DNA of 64,000 bases from Diphasiastrum complanatum (Eukaryota; Streptophyta; Lycopodiopsida; Lycopodiales; Lycopodiaceae): NCBI GenBank assembly GCA_029204225.1, contig CM055107.1, positions 6,484,873-6,548,872 of the forward strand, read 5' to 3'. A program made the position numbers and the translations under genes. The notes under the pieces are model-generated. The model did not search any database and had not been told where the DNA came from. It worked only from the letters and a program-made list of their open reading frames with translations. Below, one piece after another: positions 1 through 13,180 of this stretch (position 1 is its first letter; each line of letters starts with the position of its first letter).

Positions 1-592
1 GACTTGATCTAAGCTATTGTGTTGGTAAATTAAGCCAATATATGCAGGATCCTAGTGTGGAGCATGGAAGCTAGGAAAAAGAGTCTTGAGGTACTTCTTG
101 GGATCTAGAGATTATGATATTCTTTATGAGGGATCATCATATAACTTGTTTGGATTTTCAAATTCGGACTTTGTTGGAGATCAAATGGATAGGAAATCCA
201 TTAGTGCACATGCTATTTTCATAGGTTATGGAGCTATCTCTTGGATGTCAAAGAAACAAGCTACAATCTCATTGTCATCTAGTGAGGCCGAGTACAAAGG
301 ACTTATATCATGCACAAAGGAGATGTTATAGATTAAAAGGACGGTAAGAGAACTTCACTTGCGGGAACTTTCAAAGATTCCAATCATCTTTTGTGATAAC
401 CTTTCAGCCCAAAGAATGGCAAGCAATTCTATCTTTCATGCAAGGAGCAAGCACATTGAGGTGGCATATCATTTTGTGAGGGAACAAGTCATGGCAAAGG
501 AGGTGGAGCTTCAACATGCTTCTTCAAAGGAATGTGCTGATATCTTCACTAAAGCATTGGGAAAAGACTTGTTTACAAAGCATAGAACATGA
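1..592 (+). mobile_element. Ty1/copia RT tail and RNase H fragment (broken)
   Basis: The translation reads as the end of a copia polyprotein: an LSYCVGKLSQYMQDPSVEH segment, the RNase H block ISWMSKKQATISLSSSEAEY (about 232-291), then HARSKHIEVAYHF and ADIFTKAL near the C terminus. RNase H would remove RNA from the RNA/DNA hybrid during reverse transcription. The frame is damaged: one base appears missing near position 64 (frame changes from 0 to 2 inside the conserved EHWK block) and a TAG interrupts at 329-331, although the same frame resumes to the stop at 590-592. The element enters from outside the window on the left. It is followed directly by a polypurine tract and an LTR start, as expected for the 3' end. 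The family is certain; it is non-functional as read. Confidence 0.9.
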
Positions 593-629
593 CTTGGTGT
601 ATTTTCAAAAATCTATGCTAAAACTAGTT

Positions 630-1460
630 GAAGAGGGAGTGTGAGAAATATCAACTAGTTTGATCATATTTTGGTCATATTGTGTTTATTTGGCAATTGA
701 GGTCAATTTGCATTTTAGAATTAGAGATAGTCATTTCAAAGTTATTTTAGTCTAAATGTTTTTGAATTACCACTTTTGAAAAGTGTGGAAAATCTAGGAG
801 GTCGAGTTTGGAAGATTCATTGAATCTAGTCCACATTAATAGTACGGTTTTTGATATAGAGAAAAACCAAGATCATTAATGAGGCATGGACCTGTTATAA
901 ATAGATGTACACATGTGGAAAGAGACACATTCTTTCTCTCTTCTCTCATTCATGCTTATACATGAGATTTCTTTTGTTAAAATATCACTTCCAACTTGAT
1001 GTACCTTGTAGATCTCAAGTTATTTGATCTTGATAGGATCTTACACGTGTGGAGTCTGTTCCCACATGTGAAATAATGTGCATAAGTCACTTTCATAAAG
1101 TTAGATTGATTTTGAAATGCATTTGTAAGCTAATGTACTTTACTCTCTGTAAACAGGCCGTACTGGTACTGTCCTCCACACATGTGAGGCCGCCCATCCA
1201 TGTTTTTGATCATTTGATCCATTGCTCTTGTTTAAATCATAGTGTAAAGCATCTAGATCAAGATCTAACACCTAGAACTTGATAGATCTTTGGATTAAGC
1301 AACCAATAACTCTTAATGATTGATGGTACAATCATATTTGTCTTTTTTCTCTGAAAATTGACATCTTTGGGGTTACATACTCATTGGTGATGATATCTTA
1401 ACTTTTTGTGTGTAGAATCAATTGGTTTGATGTTTGTTGCATTCACACGTGTGAAAAAAA
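630..1460 (+). mobile_element. Polypurine tract and 3' LTR of the preceding copia element
   Basis: A purine run (630-639, GAAGAGGGAG) is followed at 640 by TGTGAGAAAT, the usual TG start of an LTR. A TATA box (TATAAATA, 896-903) lies about 260 bp inside, with a CT-rich transcript start region after it. The LTR holds several CACATGTG/CACGTGTG palindromes (910, 1043, 1063, 1179, 1442). The 3' end cannot be fixed because no second copy is present; about 1460 is a guess based on the last palindrome. Confidence 0.7.
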
Positions 1461-2428
1461 AAATAGCTGATTGGTTTTGTACGGATAGCAACTGTACTTT
1501 ATCATTCATATCTGATTTTGTCAAGTTCTAGTAGAGTTTGAAGCTTCTATGCATTGATAGAGCTAGTTTTCTACATCGTCAATGGTGCTAGATGTGCTAT
1601 CCTAAGTAATCTAAGATCTTATAGTTATTTTGGATTTTAATGATATGAAATTCTTCACAAACAATATCACCTTAAATAAAAGCATCAAATTGTTCTTTCT
1701 CTTTACTTGCAAACAGGCATCATAACCGAAAATAAGGGCCACAAATTTTTTTTGAAAAAACACCCAGCATCATGGAGTTGGAAATATTATAATCAAGCTA
1801 CTTGTGCAGGTGAGCCGGCTTGGGAAAAAGTTTATTGATTGTTACAGAATGAGAGGACGAATGAGAGGAACAATATGTAATACTCGGGAGGGCAACGACC
1901 ATGGTGGCCTGCTATGTTCATTTGCTTGAAGAAAAGGAAAATGTAGATTAGTATGCAATCCTCGATGTTGAGGGAAAGTTTTGTATAGTGGCTCCTAACA
2001 AATCATTCAAATAGTTATGACGACTTCCAGAAAAAAGACGTGCTACATCCCTTAGAAAGTAGAGTGAGACGGCAACCAATGGGATTAATAGCTAACTGGA
2101 CTGGAACTCTGAACAACAAAGATCAATAGTAGTTGGGAGTCTCAGCCTTGCAGGTACAGCTGTATCAACTGTCATAACCCCTTTTGGGCGTAAAATACAG
2201 GTATAAAATACAGGCAATTTTCTAACAAATCATGATGATTTTTCCAATTTCGGATTTTTGAATCCTGAAATTTGAACTATCCTTGATCAATGATGCTCAT
2301 TGCTGTTGCATAATCTTCCGGAGCCCGCTGCATCACTAATGTGCTCTCAACTTTACAGATACGAGAAAACTCCTAGCCATTCTTTGCCTTGGTGAGTTGG
2401 GGAGTGCATGCTAAAAGCTGGAGCCTGT
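1461..2428. other. No recognised gene or element
   Basis: AT-rich sequence with stops in all frames. I see no conserved protein motif, LTR boundary or RNA gene. Confidence 0.5.
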
Positions 2429-2720
2429 GGCATTCGGGAATCAGGCAGCAGAAATCAAAATCATACATATATGATTTTACAAGCCATTTCTTGTGTCAGT
2501 GAGGCAACTGGATCCTTTGGCATTCGGGTGGCAGGCTGCAGGATCATACAAAAAAATCTGCATTGCTGAGCCAGCGGCAGCCTTTGGCATTCCTGCAGCG
2601 GGATCATACAACCATTTTCTACATTGTTGAGTCGGCTGGCATTCACGCAGCAAGATCATTTAGCCATTTTTTGCATTCGTGAGTCTGGCATTTGGGCGGC
2701 GAGATCATACAGTCCCAGAG
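2429..2720 (+). repeat. Imperfect tandem repeat, about five units
   Basis: Units begin with GGCATTC or GGCATTT at 2429, 2519, 2586, 2638 and 2687. Each carries GATCATACA followed by CCATTTTnTGCATTnnTGAGTC. Unit length shrinks from 90 to about 49 bp, so the array is diverged and has internal deletions. It has no coding sense in either strand. Confidence 0.75.
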
Positions 2721-3006
2721 TTTGGAACTTGGAACTTGCAGCAATGGCGCTAGAAAGACATAGCAAGCTCCAACTTTGAATGGTCAGTTTTTCTTTTCCT
2801 CTAAGTTGATGCTTCGATCCTCAGCTTAATTGATCCCATTCTTGTGATAGTTGCTGAGCAGACTAGGAGACTATCGATAACAACTATTTAGAACAAATTT
2901 GTGGGCTATGGAGTAGCTCTCCAGAGCAATAAGAAATGCACAACATGGCTCAGGGAACCAACTTCTACTTTTTCTAGCTATTGAATGGCACCTCCACCAT
3001 TTTGAG

Positions 3007-3229
3007 GGCTGGAGGCAAGGGAGTTGGCTCAATTGGTTAGGTTGACATCCAAAGTTTCTTTGGTCTCAAGTTCGAGCCTTCCCTTGGAAACCAAGAAGCA
3101 TTTTGAGGGCTGGACCCAACGGGGTTGGCTCAGACCCAACGGGGTTGGCTCAACTGGTTAGCTTGGCATCCAAAGTTTCTTTGGTCCCAGGTTCGAGCCT
3201 CCCCTTGGAAACCAAGAAGCATTTTGAGG
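3007..3229 (+). repeat. Tandem pair of tRNA-derived SINE-like heads
   Basis: Two ~110 bp copies each contain an RNA polymerase III-like A box (TGGCTCAAYTGG at 3025-3036 and 3146-3157) and a B box (AGTTCGAGCCT at 3069-3079; GGTTCGAGCCT at 3190-3200). A-to-B spacing is 44 bp in both, as in a tRNA. No acceptor-stem pairing or clear anticodon arm is seen, so this is a tRNA-derived SINE head rather than a tRNA gene. Both copies end in AAGCATTTTGAGGGCT. A 20 bp piece, GACCCAACGGGGTTGGCTCA, is itself repeated at the start of copy two. Confidence 0.6.
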
Positions 3230-3636
3230 GCTTGCCATAGGGCGCCCGTGCTCAAGCTGAAATTTTCAGATCCACTTTTACGAGGGCGCCCATCTACAAA
3301 AGAAGATACATGTGTTTTTGACACATTTCTTGTTAAAATTTTCTTGTTGGTTAGCTTGCAGGAGGGTGCTACCATCTGCTCTATACGTCATGTAGTGTGC
3401 ACTCATTTTCGGCCACAAATGTGGTTTTGGTGTTGGCTTCATTCAAAGTTTACCTCCTTGTGTGCAATCTGGTTTTTGTGCTAAAAATAGCCACATATTT
3501 AATTATTCTTTGAGCAAATTGCATGTGGAGTATTGCAATCAATTGTGCTCATATTTTCAACTATATGGTTGTTGCCCATTGAGTAGATTTTGTCTTCAAT
3601 TTTTTTTTTTATCTACTAGAAGCTGATTTTTTTGTT

Positions 3637-4008
3637 ATGGCTAAAGAATTGAAGTCAATCAGTTCTTTATTTAATGAAGATAGGCTAGATGGCACAAACT
3701 ATTCTTTGTGGTGCTACATGATTAAGAACCTTCTTATTGCAAAAGGTTTATGAAAAGTAGTTAATGGTGATGAGAGGCCACATACCTTGCACCTAGTACA
3801 CCAACTAGAGCAACTGCTTCATCAACAACGGTTGTGTCTTCTGGTGATGAGCAAAGAAAGTGGGACCGACGAGATGCACAAGCACATTCCGTCATTGCAT
3901 TATCGAAGAAGAGATTATCCTACCACGTATCAGATCTTGCAAGACTTCCAAAAGTGCTTGGGAAACTCTTGCCAAAATGTTTCAAGTAAAGAATGGGGCA
4001 AAAGTGGT
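3637..4008 (+). mobile_element. Ty1/copia gag N-terminal fragment (UBN2/DUF4219 type)
   Basis: From ATG 3637 the translation starts MAKELKSISSLFNEDRLDG and continues TNYSLWCYMIKNLLIAKGL, the typical N terminus of plant copia gag (capsid). A TGA replaces the conserved Trp at the KGLW position, and the frame shifts several times before AKMFQVKNGAK near 3975-4000. The fragment stops where the ~1 kb repeat begins at 4009. Gag C-terminal and protease sequence of the same general type resumes at about 11690. The two halves may belong to one interrupted element, but about 100 gag residues are missing between them. Confidence 0.75.
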
Positions 4009-5010
4009 TGTTGGCTAATTCTGACGAATCCCCAAGATACTCGGACAGAGCAACTCAAGAGCACCTCTCACCTTAGACCGAGGAGGTCTCTGAGAAGACG
4101 AGACCAACGAAGACTGAGAGCCGAGTATGAGAGTCGAGAAATGCTAGTTAGGAATGGCAAGCAAGAACTGTGTAAGCCTCGTGTTGAATCCCGGAAGATG
4201 GAATGACCATGTCGGAACTAGTATTTCTAGGCAAATGTAATAAATACAAGTAGACCCATCTTAAAGAAAGTAGAGTGAGCCACCTTTTGATGGTGACCAC
4301 TAGTGGAGAGCATTATTCCACTTGTAATTTGTGAAATGTGGAAATTCCACTAGGATGCCACCTAAGAAGCTCTCTTGCTTATTTAAGAGACTCCCTCTTT
4401 GTGTAGAGGAGCTTTTTGCATTGTATCTACTCCATGCTTAATAAGAAGATTTCTCATGAGTTTGATGCTACACTAAGCTCCTTGATCATGATGGTTTTCT
4501 TGAGTGATGCCCCTATGATCATGCCCTTCCATTCATATTGTGTGTGGTTGTGGATTTGGAGTGGATTAGTTTTCTTGCTTTCCTAGTTGTGGATTAGATT
4601 TCATGTTTTCTTGTGGATTAATGTAGGAGCCAGCATTCAAGTAAACTAAATAGACTGGATTTGTGGTGTAGTTCTTGCATATCTTTTTACAATCCAGTTC
4701 TTGATGTTCTTGGGATGTCCAAAAATCAAAAGGCTGGTTGGTTTCTTGATTCTTAAACTTCTAAAATGCTATAGATTAGTTCTTGTTTCTTGTTTTGTCA
4801 ATTTATGCAAGTAAAATAGTGTAGGATCTGATTCAGTTCATTTTCAGAGTAGGTAGCTGTAGAATCTGCTGAATGTTCATTTGGGCTGCACTCTAATCTG
4901 TAAATGAATGTTCAGTACTTGCATCTTTGTTTGAATGTAGGTGCGTTCAAGAGAGAATGACCCTGAGTTGTCCTCTGACAGGCAGGACAAAAATATACTA
5001 CAACGAGAAT
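4009..5010 (+). repeat. ~1 kb LTR-like direct repeat, copy 1
   Basis: About 1002 bp closely matching 10624-11626 in the same orientation. It starts with TGTTGGCT. Inside are a TATA-like CTTATTTAAGAGACTCC (about 4377-4393) and an AATAAGAAG signal some 50 bp later, the layout of an LTR promoter and R region. Similarity fades after ACTACAACGAGAAT at 5010. No clear primer-binding site follows, so I cannot prove this is the 5' LTR of an element ending at copy 2. It could also be a solo LTR. Confidence 0.65.
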
Positions 5011-5389
5011 CTATCCCTTCTGTCTGGTTTGGCATTGTAATATCAAGAACACATATAACATATGCCATGAAGCCTGGTACCAGGCAGAAACGGTTCTAAG
5101 TAAGTAAAGAAACGCCTTAAGAAAACCAACAGATCCTCTGGAGCAGGGGAACTATCAACATTTGGCATCGTTGCTACTTGAACTCCACGTCATTCTACAT
5201 ATAGAAGAACCGCAATCTTGTCAACGCTCAGATCCCTGCAAACAAACTCCAATTCATTAAACACATCTGAGTTTCTACAACCTGAACAGAGCCACATCGT
5301 TGGCTACATCATTACCCAAATCCACGAGCTATTAGACTCGCAAATCACTTGTAAGCAAACACACTAACAGACCTGGATTTCCTTCTATC

Positions 5390-7960
5390 CAAGCTCCCGC
5401 TCCTCCAGTTTTCTCATTCTTCAAATCTCAACTGGAGCCTAACCTAAATCTCAACCAAAGGACCAGCTTACATCTCAACCAGAGTGCTTGTGCCGATCTC
5501 AACCGACACACTGCCTCCCATCTCAACCGGAGCCAATCTGTCAGATCTCAACCGACGCACTGCCTTCCATCTCAACCAGAGCCCAGCTCAAATCTCAGCC
5601 GGAGCTCACGCTCCCATCTCAATCGGAGGCCACTATTAAATCTCAACCAAAGGCCTTAGTGAAATATCAACCGGAGTGCTTGTTTCGATCTCAACTGACA
5701 CACTGCCTCCCATCTCAACAAGAGCCAATCTGTTAGATCTCAACCGACGCACTGCCTTCCATCTCAACTGGAGCCCATCGCTTCCATCTCGACCGAAGCA
5801 CAACTTTACATCTCAACCGACGTGATTCTATCAATCCTGGACAGAACGAGTTTCTCACCACCGCAACTGACCACATTCCATCACAACAGCCACCCCTATC
5901 GCATACCATTGCAAACACCTCCACATCCAACTGCATCCACCCATCGCGACCGCCTTTCATCGCAAACAACCGCATTCACCTACATACACCTCACCCTCAA
6001 ACTGCCTCCGCATACAGCTGCCAACAGATTACCTTCTGCACTCCATCGCAACAGCTTCCCTCCCACTGCAACCATCGCATCACATCGCAACACCTGCGTT
6101 CACCCGTCATGACCACACCCCACCGCAATTCCACAAACTCACACCGCATTCCATCGCCACTCACCCTAGAACGATCACCTCCCATTCCACCACATATCAT
6201 TGACATTGAACCACCTCCCATCTTCCATCTTCGCAACCGCATGCCATCCCATCATGACCGTATACAACCATAACCCCATCTTCCTCTTAGACAGACCTTC
6301 ACGCTCCTTCCGTTCCCTCACACTCAAATCTCAACCGGAGCCGACGGCCTAACTCGATTCTCAACCAAAGGTCTCACTTAAATCTCAACCGGAGGCACAC
6401 TTGAACTCTCAACCAAAGGCCTCACCTAACTCTCAACCGAAGCCCAAGCTTACATCTCAACCGGAGGCCTCAGTGAAATCTCAACCAGAGGCCTCACTGA
6501 AATCTCAATCGGTGGCCAAGCTTACATCTCAACTGGAGGCCTCAGTGAAATCTCAACTGGTGGCCAAGCTGAAATCTCAACCAGAGGCCCAACTTAAATC
6601 TCGACCGAAGCCAAATCGTTGACATCTCGACCGGAGCCAAAGTGCTCGCTTAAATCTTGACTGGAGCTGAAGGCCGCGATCCAATAGAGGTTCGATTAGA
6701 TCTCAACAGAAGCAATCAGGTCAAATCTCGACCGGAGCAATTAACACCAATCTCAGCCGGACCAACTCCACGCCAGATTCCAAACACACCCCCGATTCAT
6801 CTCTATTCACTCCCAAACTGTAGCACACCGCATTAGGCCGCACTCCATCGCAAACTCCCACCTTCCACTTGCAATCGCCACTGAATGGTCACCCCGCATT
6901 CCACCACAACTGACCATCCCCTCACCACCTTACCTACACTCCGATCTTTCCACCACAAATCATCACCTAATCACACCGCATCCGCTCTTGACCCGACACC
7001 CACTTTGATCCGTTGTGATTCCTGTACACAATAACGTCCGTATTCAACTGCAACCAAACTGCATCCACTTCTCAAATACCTTCCACCTTCAACTGCAACT
7101 AGCCGCACCCAAACCACCAAACTACCGCATTCACCCATATTGCACGCATTACCACCACCCTATCGCATTCACCCATCACCACTGCATAGAAACCACATAC
7201 ACACCGCAATCAAGCACCTCCATCACAAACATTCGCATTCACCCGCCCACAAGCCACCCCCTAACTACACCCGCATTAACTCGTCCCGACCGCCCTTCAA
7301 CCGCCAACAACCCAAACTCCAACTAAATCCACCTTGCACCGCACATGATTACGCATATAGCACACCTTCAACCTCCATCCACATTCACTATAAACCACAT
7401 TCACCCGTCTCCACCACAATCACCGCACCAGATTGCAGCTGACTGCAACAGACCGCATATCTCCACTGACCGCAAGTGACCACAATAGTCCGCACCACAC
7501 CGTCAGCCTTTGAACCACATTCCACCGCAACTACCGCATTCACCCAAAATGACCGCACTACCACTGCATTTTTCCACAAACACCACCTTACGACTGCACA
7601 GAGACCCTTCACCCGCAAACTATCCCATTCCATCCGCAAACAGCCACCATCTAACTGCATCCGCATTGCATCGCACTCACACTCACAATCGACCGTAGAA
7701 ACCGCAATCACACCACCTCCACCCTTCAACCGTGTAGACAGTTCACCTCCATTCACCCTTGAATCACACTACCCCACAATCCACTGTAAACCCACAGCAC
7801 ATAACACCTAACTACCTTCGCATAGAACCGCAACCAAACCACATTCATCCACCTCCATCCGCATACACCGTCCCGACGACCTTCTGTCGAAAATAGCAAA
7901 CACCAAAAACTAGAAAAATCCAAAAACACCCAAAACTCATACCCAACACCAAAAAGACAC
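5390..7960 (+). repeat. C/A-rich, G-poor block with a TCTCAACCGGAG minisatellite
   Basis: On the plus strand G is strongly depleted over about 2.5 kb. Two stretches (about 5430-5820 and 6320-6760) are built from a 21-27 bp unit around AATCTCAACCGGAGGCC. One frame reads as repeated KSQPEAS (6401-6622), but it is short, has no domain, and the unit length is not always a multiple of three. The remainder (about 5830-6300 and 6780-7960) repeats ACCGCATTC, CCACCGCA and similar words. I see no real gene. The block sits inside the region bounded by the two ~1 kb repeats and may be internal filler of a non-autonomous LTR element. Confidence 0.7.
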
Positions 7961-7971
7961 ACCACTCTTCA

Positions 7972-8148
7972 ATGGACCAACAACAAGATCCGGAAGTCCC
8001 AGAAGATTATCCATACGAGGTCGGGTCCCCTGTAGCTGAACAAATCAGACGTCATAGGTTCTACTGAATGAGGGCCAAACTACAAGACCAATCAACAAAC
8101 CCATTCGAGGGACGAGATTATGATAGAGCCGACTCTTCACGAGCATGA
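7972..8148 (+). pseudogene. Short gag-like reading frame start (doubtful)
   Basis: After the C/A-rich block an ATG at 7972 opens a frame of normal codon composition (MDQQQDPEVPEDYPYEVGS...), interrupted by one TGA at 8065-8067 and ending at 8146-8148. Its place after a leader-like tract resembles the gag start of an LTR element. No known domain is recognised. Confidence 0.25.
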
Positions 8149-9307
<1,159 letters not shown>

Positions 9308-9729
9308 TCTGCTTGGATCCACTAGAGCAGTTACGCTACTTGCAACAACATCAGCAAGATCGACAGCCAAGGTCACAAGTCTAATATGAAAAAGACAAGG
9401 CTAAAGAAGACAGATGGGTAATCCAAAAATACTCAATCAAAAGAAGTACCCCAGTCACAATGAAGATCCTTCAGAAAGGGAAACACAGGCATTGGAAAAT
9501 CAGTCTCCTTCTTCAACCAACCTCTCGTCATACATTTGCATCCATTCTCATGCCTATCGCCCACACCATCTACAGTTGTCACTACCACCCCCTCCATCTG
9601 TTTGTTTATCATCAGTTTACTGTTCTTCTAAGAAATCTCTAGTTTTTTATAGTCCTACCGAAGCAGTTGAAAGATCATCGCAAATGTCTTGCGGAGACCA
9701 ATTGCCACCTACAATGGTTGGTCAGCCAA

Positions 9730-9911
9730 ACGAAGACCTAAGAAGCAGGCGAAGTAGCTAGAAGAACTAAAGAGGAAGATCCAAGAAGCTGAGGAGGAAA
9801 GGACAAAAACTTAAGCAACAGATGAGTCAGATTAATTTTGATCAAAAGAAACTCTTTGGAGCAATGATAGTTGAATCCCCTCCTACTAAGCCCAAAGAGA
9901 TCCAAAAGTAA
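9730..9911 (+). pseudogene. Coiled-coil-like gag remnant (frameshifted)
   Basis: One frame reads LEELKRKIQEAEEE (after a TAG) and, after a +1 shift near 9800, GQKLKQQMSQINFDQKKL up to a TAA at 9909-9911. Heptad-like Leu/Lys/Glu content suggests a coiled coil, as found in some gag proteins. It lies upstream of the purine-rich tract and the second ~1 kb repeat. No family could be assigned. Confidence 0.3.
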
Positions 9912-10623
9912 CGGCTCAAAAGAAAGAGCTGCAAAAAAGAAAGATGAAGACAACCGTGAACTTGCAAAATAAAGCAAGCTCCTCACCCAGCAAGTGGTGG
10001 TCAAAGCTCGACATTGCAAGGGTCCAAGGCTGCAACTGTAGAACTATCAGTTCCTTCATCCTTTCACCAAGCCTTCATCATGTTTTCTTACCGTTATCAA
10101 ACCGTCCATCCAAATCTGTTCCTACCACCAATTCTTGATGAGTCCATCCCCTTGAGACTGATAATCAAAGTTTGTGCAACCTGTAGATCGAAGGTTTTCC
10201 TTGAGACTGAAACTTCAACTGAGAGAAGAACCACAAAAACACCCAGAAGCAAATGGAGGATACAGACCTCCCAGAAGATAGAATCTGCCAAGAAACCAAA
10301 GATGAAACCGCCAATGGCAGATACAAGTGACAAAACAAAGAGACACATGGAAAGCACTTAAGCATGCAAGTTGTGAAGTTGCTGAGAGCTCTCCACTTTG
10401 AGAATGTCAACCACCTATAGCAATAAGACATTCTCATCCAATTGCGGCAATTTGTGAAAAACATTTTTGTGATAAAGACTGGCGACAATAAGCACTTGGT
10501 TTTATGTAAGCGAACGAGGATCTACGATTTTCCAAGTGACAATAAAAAATGCCAATGCAAAGCGGAGCGACATCGTCCAATATGAGTTGCAGTGGGTCCT
10601 GCAACACATGAGGAGTGGGATGA
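9912..10623. other. Unassigned; ends in a polypurine-tract-like run
   Basis: No sustained coding sequence. The last 14 bp (10610-10623, GAGGAGTGGGATGA) are purine-rich and abut the TG start of the repeat at 10624, as a polypurine tract abuts a 3' LTR. Confidence 0.4.
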
Positions 10624-11626
10624 TGTTGGCTGATTCTGACGAATCCCCAAGATACTCGGACAGAGCAACTCAAGAGCACCTCTCACCTTAGACCGAGGAG
10701 GTCTCTGAGAAGACGAGACCAACGAAGACTGAGAGCCAAGTATGAGAACCGAGAAATGCTAGTTAGGAATGGCAAGCAAGAACTGTGTAAGCCTCATGGT
10801 GAATCCCGGAAGATGGAATGACCATGCAGGAACTAGTATTTCTAGGCAAATGTAATAAATGCAAGTAGACCCCTCTTAAAGAAAGTAGAGTGAGTCACCT
10901 TTTGATGGTGACCACAAGTGGAGAGCATTATTCCACTTGTAATTTGTGAAATGTGGAAATTCCACTAGGATGCCACCTAAGAAGCTCTCTTGCTTATTCA
11001 AAGAGACTCCCTCTTTGTGTAGAGGAGCTTTTTGCATTGTATCTACTCCATGCTTAATAAGAAGATTTCTCATGAGTTTGATGCTACACTAAGCTCCTTG
11101 ATCATGATGGTTTTCTTGAGTGATGCCCCTATGATCATGCCCTTCCATTCATATTGTGTGTTGTTGTGGATTTGGAGTGGATTAGTTTTCTTGCTTTCCT
11201 AGTTGTGGATTAGATTTCATGTTTTCTTGTGGATTAATGTAGGAGCCAGCATTCAAGTAAACTAAATAGGCTGGATTTGTGGTGTAGTTCTTGCATATCT
11301 TTTTGCAATCCAGTTCTTGATGTTCTTGGGATGTCCGAAAATCAGAAGGCTGGTTGGTTTCTTGATTCTTGGACTTCTAAAATGCTATAGATTAGTTCTT
11401 GTTTCTTGTTTTGTCAATTTATGCAAGCAAAGTAGTGTAGAATCTGATTCAGTTCGTTTTCAGAGTAGGTAGTTGTAGAATCTACTGAATGTTCATTTGG
11501 GCTGCACTCTGATCTGTAAATAAATGTTCAGGGCTTGCATCTTTGTTTGAATGTAAGTGCATTCAAGAGAGAACGACCCTGAGTTGTCCTCTGATAGGCA
11601 AGACAAAAATATACTACAATGAGAAT
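10624..11626 (+). repeat. ~1 kb LTR-like direct repeat, copy 2
   Basis: Closely matches 4009-5010, with scattered single-base differences, same orientation and same TG start. It carries the same TATA-like and polyadenylation-like signals. The polypurine-like run just before it supports the reading that it is a 3' LTR of an element whose interior is 5011-10623. The flanks (GTGGT before copy 1, ATGTT or ATGAG after copy 2) do not form a target duplication, so the pairing is unproven. Confidence 0.65.
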
Positions 11627-11689
11627 ATGTTCCGTTCTGCCTAATCTGGGTCTTTATACAAGAAAGATAATCTCAAGAAGAACCCACCG

Positions 11690-12206
11690 TCTCTGCTGAT
11701 AGGCAGAAGTAAGCTTGTTAGCTTATTTCTTCAAGAGGAGCAAACAAGGATCAACTTTGGTGAGCAAAAAGATCAAGCTTTCTTTGCAAAAAGCAAAAGT
11801 AAAGGCAAGTGGAAAGGGAAGCCTTCTTTCAACACTTCCAAAGGTGATCAAAAATCTAAGGAAGCTCAAGATCAAGGACAAGGCTCCAAGAAGAAGGGTA
11901 ACTGCCACTATTGCAAGAAATTTGGACATCACATCAAAGAATATAGGAAGAGGCTTGAAAAGGAAAAAGAAACAAGTAACGGTATAAGTACAACAATCAT
12001 TACTTTGGAGCAACAATTTGAAGAAAAGGATGATCTTTTCAATAATGATTATACTTTTTTCACTAATAATCTCATCTCTCCTCAAGATGAGATTTTTACC
12101 ACTTCACCTCTTGCTGGTTTTTCAGCCAAAAAGAACTCATCTTCAGCTTTACAAGTTGCTATTTTTTCATCTTTTGAATGGGTGATTGATAGCGGTGCCA
12201 CACATC
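11690..12206 (+). mobile_element. Ty1/copia gag C terminus and protease start
   Basis: The translation contains a Lys-rich stretch, then a zinc knuckle CHYCKKFGHHIKEYRKR (about 11910-11955) in which the final Cys of CX2CX4HX4C is Tyr. It ends with the copia aspartic protease active site WVIDSGATHL (12178-12206). Reading frames change several times, so the fragment is inactive. It is cut off at 12206 by the LTR end at 12207. The 3637-4008 gag is the likely other half. Confidence 0.75.
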
Positions 12207-13170
12207 TGTCATAAAACCGTGGGGGTGTGAGCAGCAACAGAAGCTCGGGAGCGCGGCGTGTAGGAACGGAAACGCAACAGTTCGCAGCAAAATATTCAAG
12301 TAGAAGAATTCATACACAAGCGCAAATGAATGACACAGTAGTGAGACAAACTTGCACTCTGATTAATATCAACAGTGAGTACAATAGCTTGAAGTAATAA
12401 CTTTAGCTTGTTGAGCATAATAACACTGGCTACATAAAACTCTGATTGAAAGAAAAATTCTATTAACTCTTACATAGCTTGATTCAGCTAGTATATATAT
12501 ATTTACAAGTGTCGAGAGAAAAATATCTTATGCCTTAGCTGCCATTTACTCCAATTTTGCATCTATACAAAGTTGGTAACTTCCCTTAGGATATAAATTT
12601 CTCCAGTTGTTTAGGGTTGATGATAAGTCGGTCTGCCAATGTAGCAAAAATGAAAAACCCAAAAACCCCGAAGGTGCCCTTAGACTTAAGGTGTGTAAAT
12701 CCCTAAGGCGCATGTAAACTAAAGGCAGTGAAGAAGGCAAAAAAGACGAAGGTGTCTTAAGAATGGTTTCTAAGGCATTCTGGCTAGCCTTACACTGAAG
12801 GCAAGGAATAAGCAAAAAGGCAAAAAAGCCAAAGGTGCCTTACACTGAAGTTTAGCGAAAAAGATGAAGGTGCCTTAGATTAAAGACAGTAAAAAGGCGC
12901 AGGTGCCTTAGGTAGCGAAAAAACCAAAAAAGATGAAGGTGTCTTAAAAATGATTTCTAAGGCATTTTGGCCACTTGGCCATTGTGTTGCATTTTTTGTG
13001 AGTGCGAAAAGACGAAGGAGACGAAAAGCAACGGTGCCTTAAGAATGGCTAAGGCAAAAAAATCTTAAAGGAAAAAATGTGAAGGTCCGAAAACATGTAG
13101 TCAGCCTTCAGTTTTTAGGATGCTCATTACTTGAACGATTTGTTTAAGACTGAGCATAAGAAATCTAACA
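12207..13170 (-). mobile_element. Copia LTR (family A), minus orientation, inserted in the protease
   Basis: Read on the minus strand it begins TGTTAGATTTC at 13170, directly after a purine run AAGAAGGAG (13171-13179), and ends ATGACA at 12207, giving TG...CA termini and 964 bp. A TATA-like run lies at about 12488-12505. U3 holds about seven imperfect copies of a unit around GAAGGTGCCTTAGA (12669-13035). A diverged, truncated copy in the opposite orientation lies at 62413-62745. The left end interrupts a copia protease motif. Confidence 0.8.
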
Positions 13171-13180
13171 CTCCTTCTTA

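Noticed and set aside
3025-3200. Functional tRNA genes
   Set aside because: A and B boxes are present but no acceptor stem or anticodon arm can be formed, so a SINE head is more likely.
6401-6622. A KSQPEAS repeat protein
   Set aside because: Minisatellite translation; units are not consistently a multiple of three, and there is no start context or domain.
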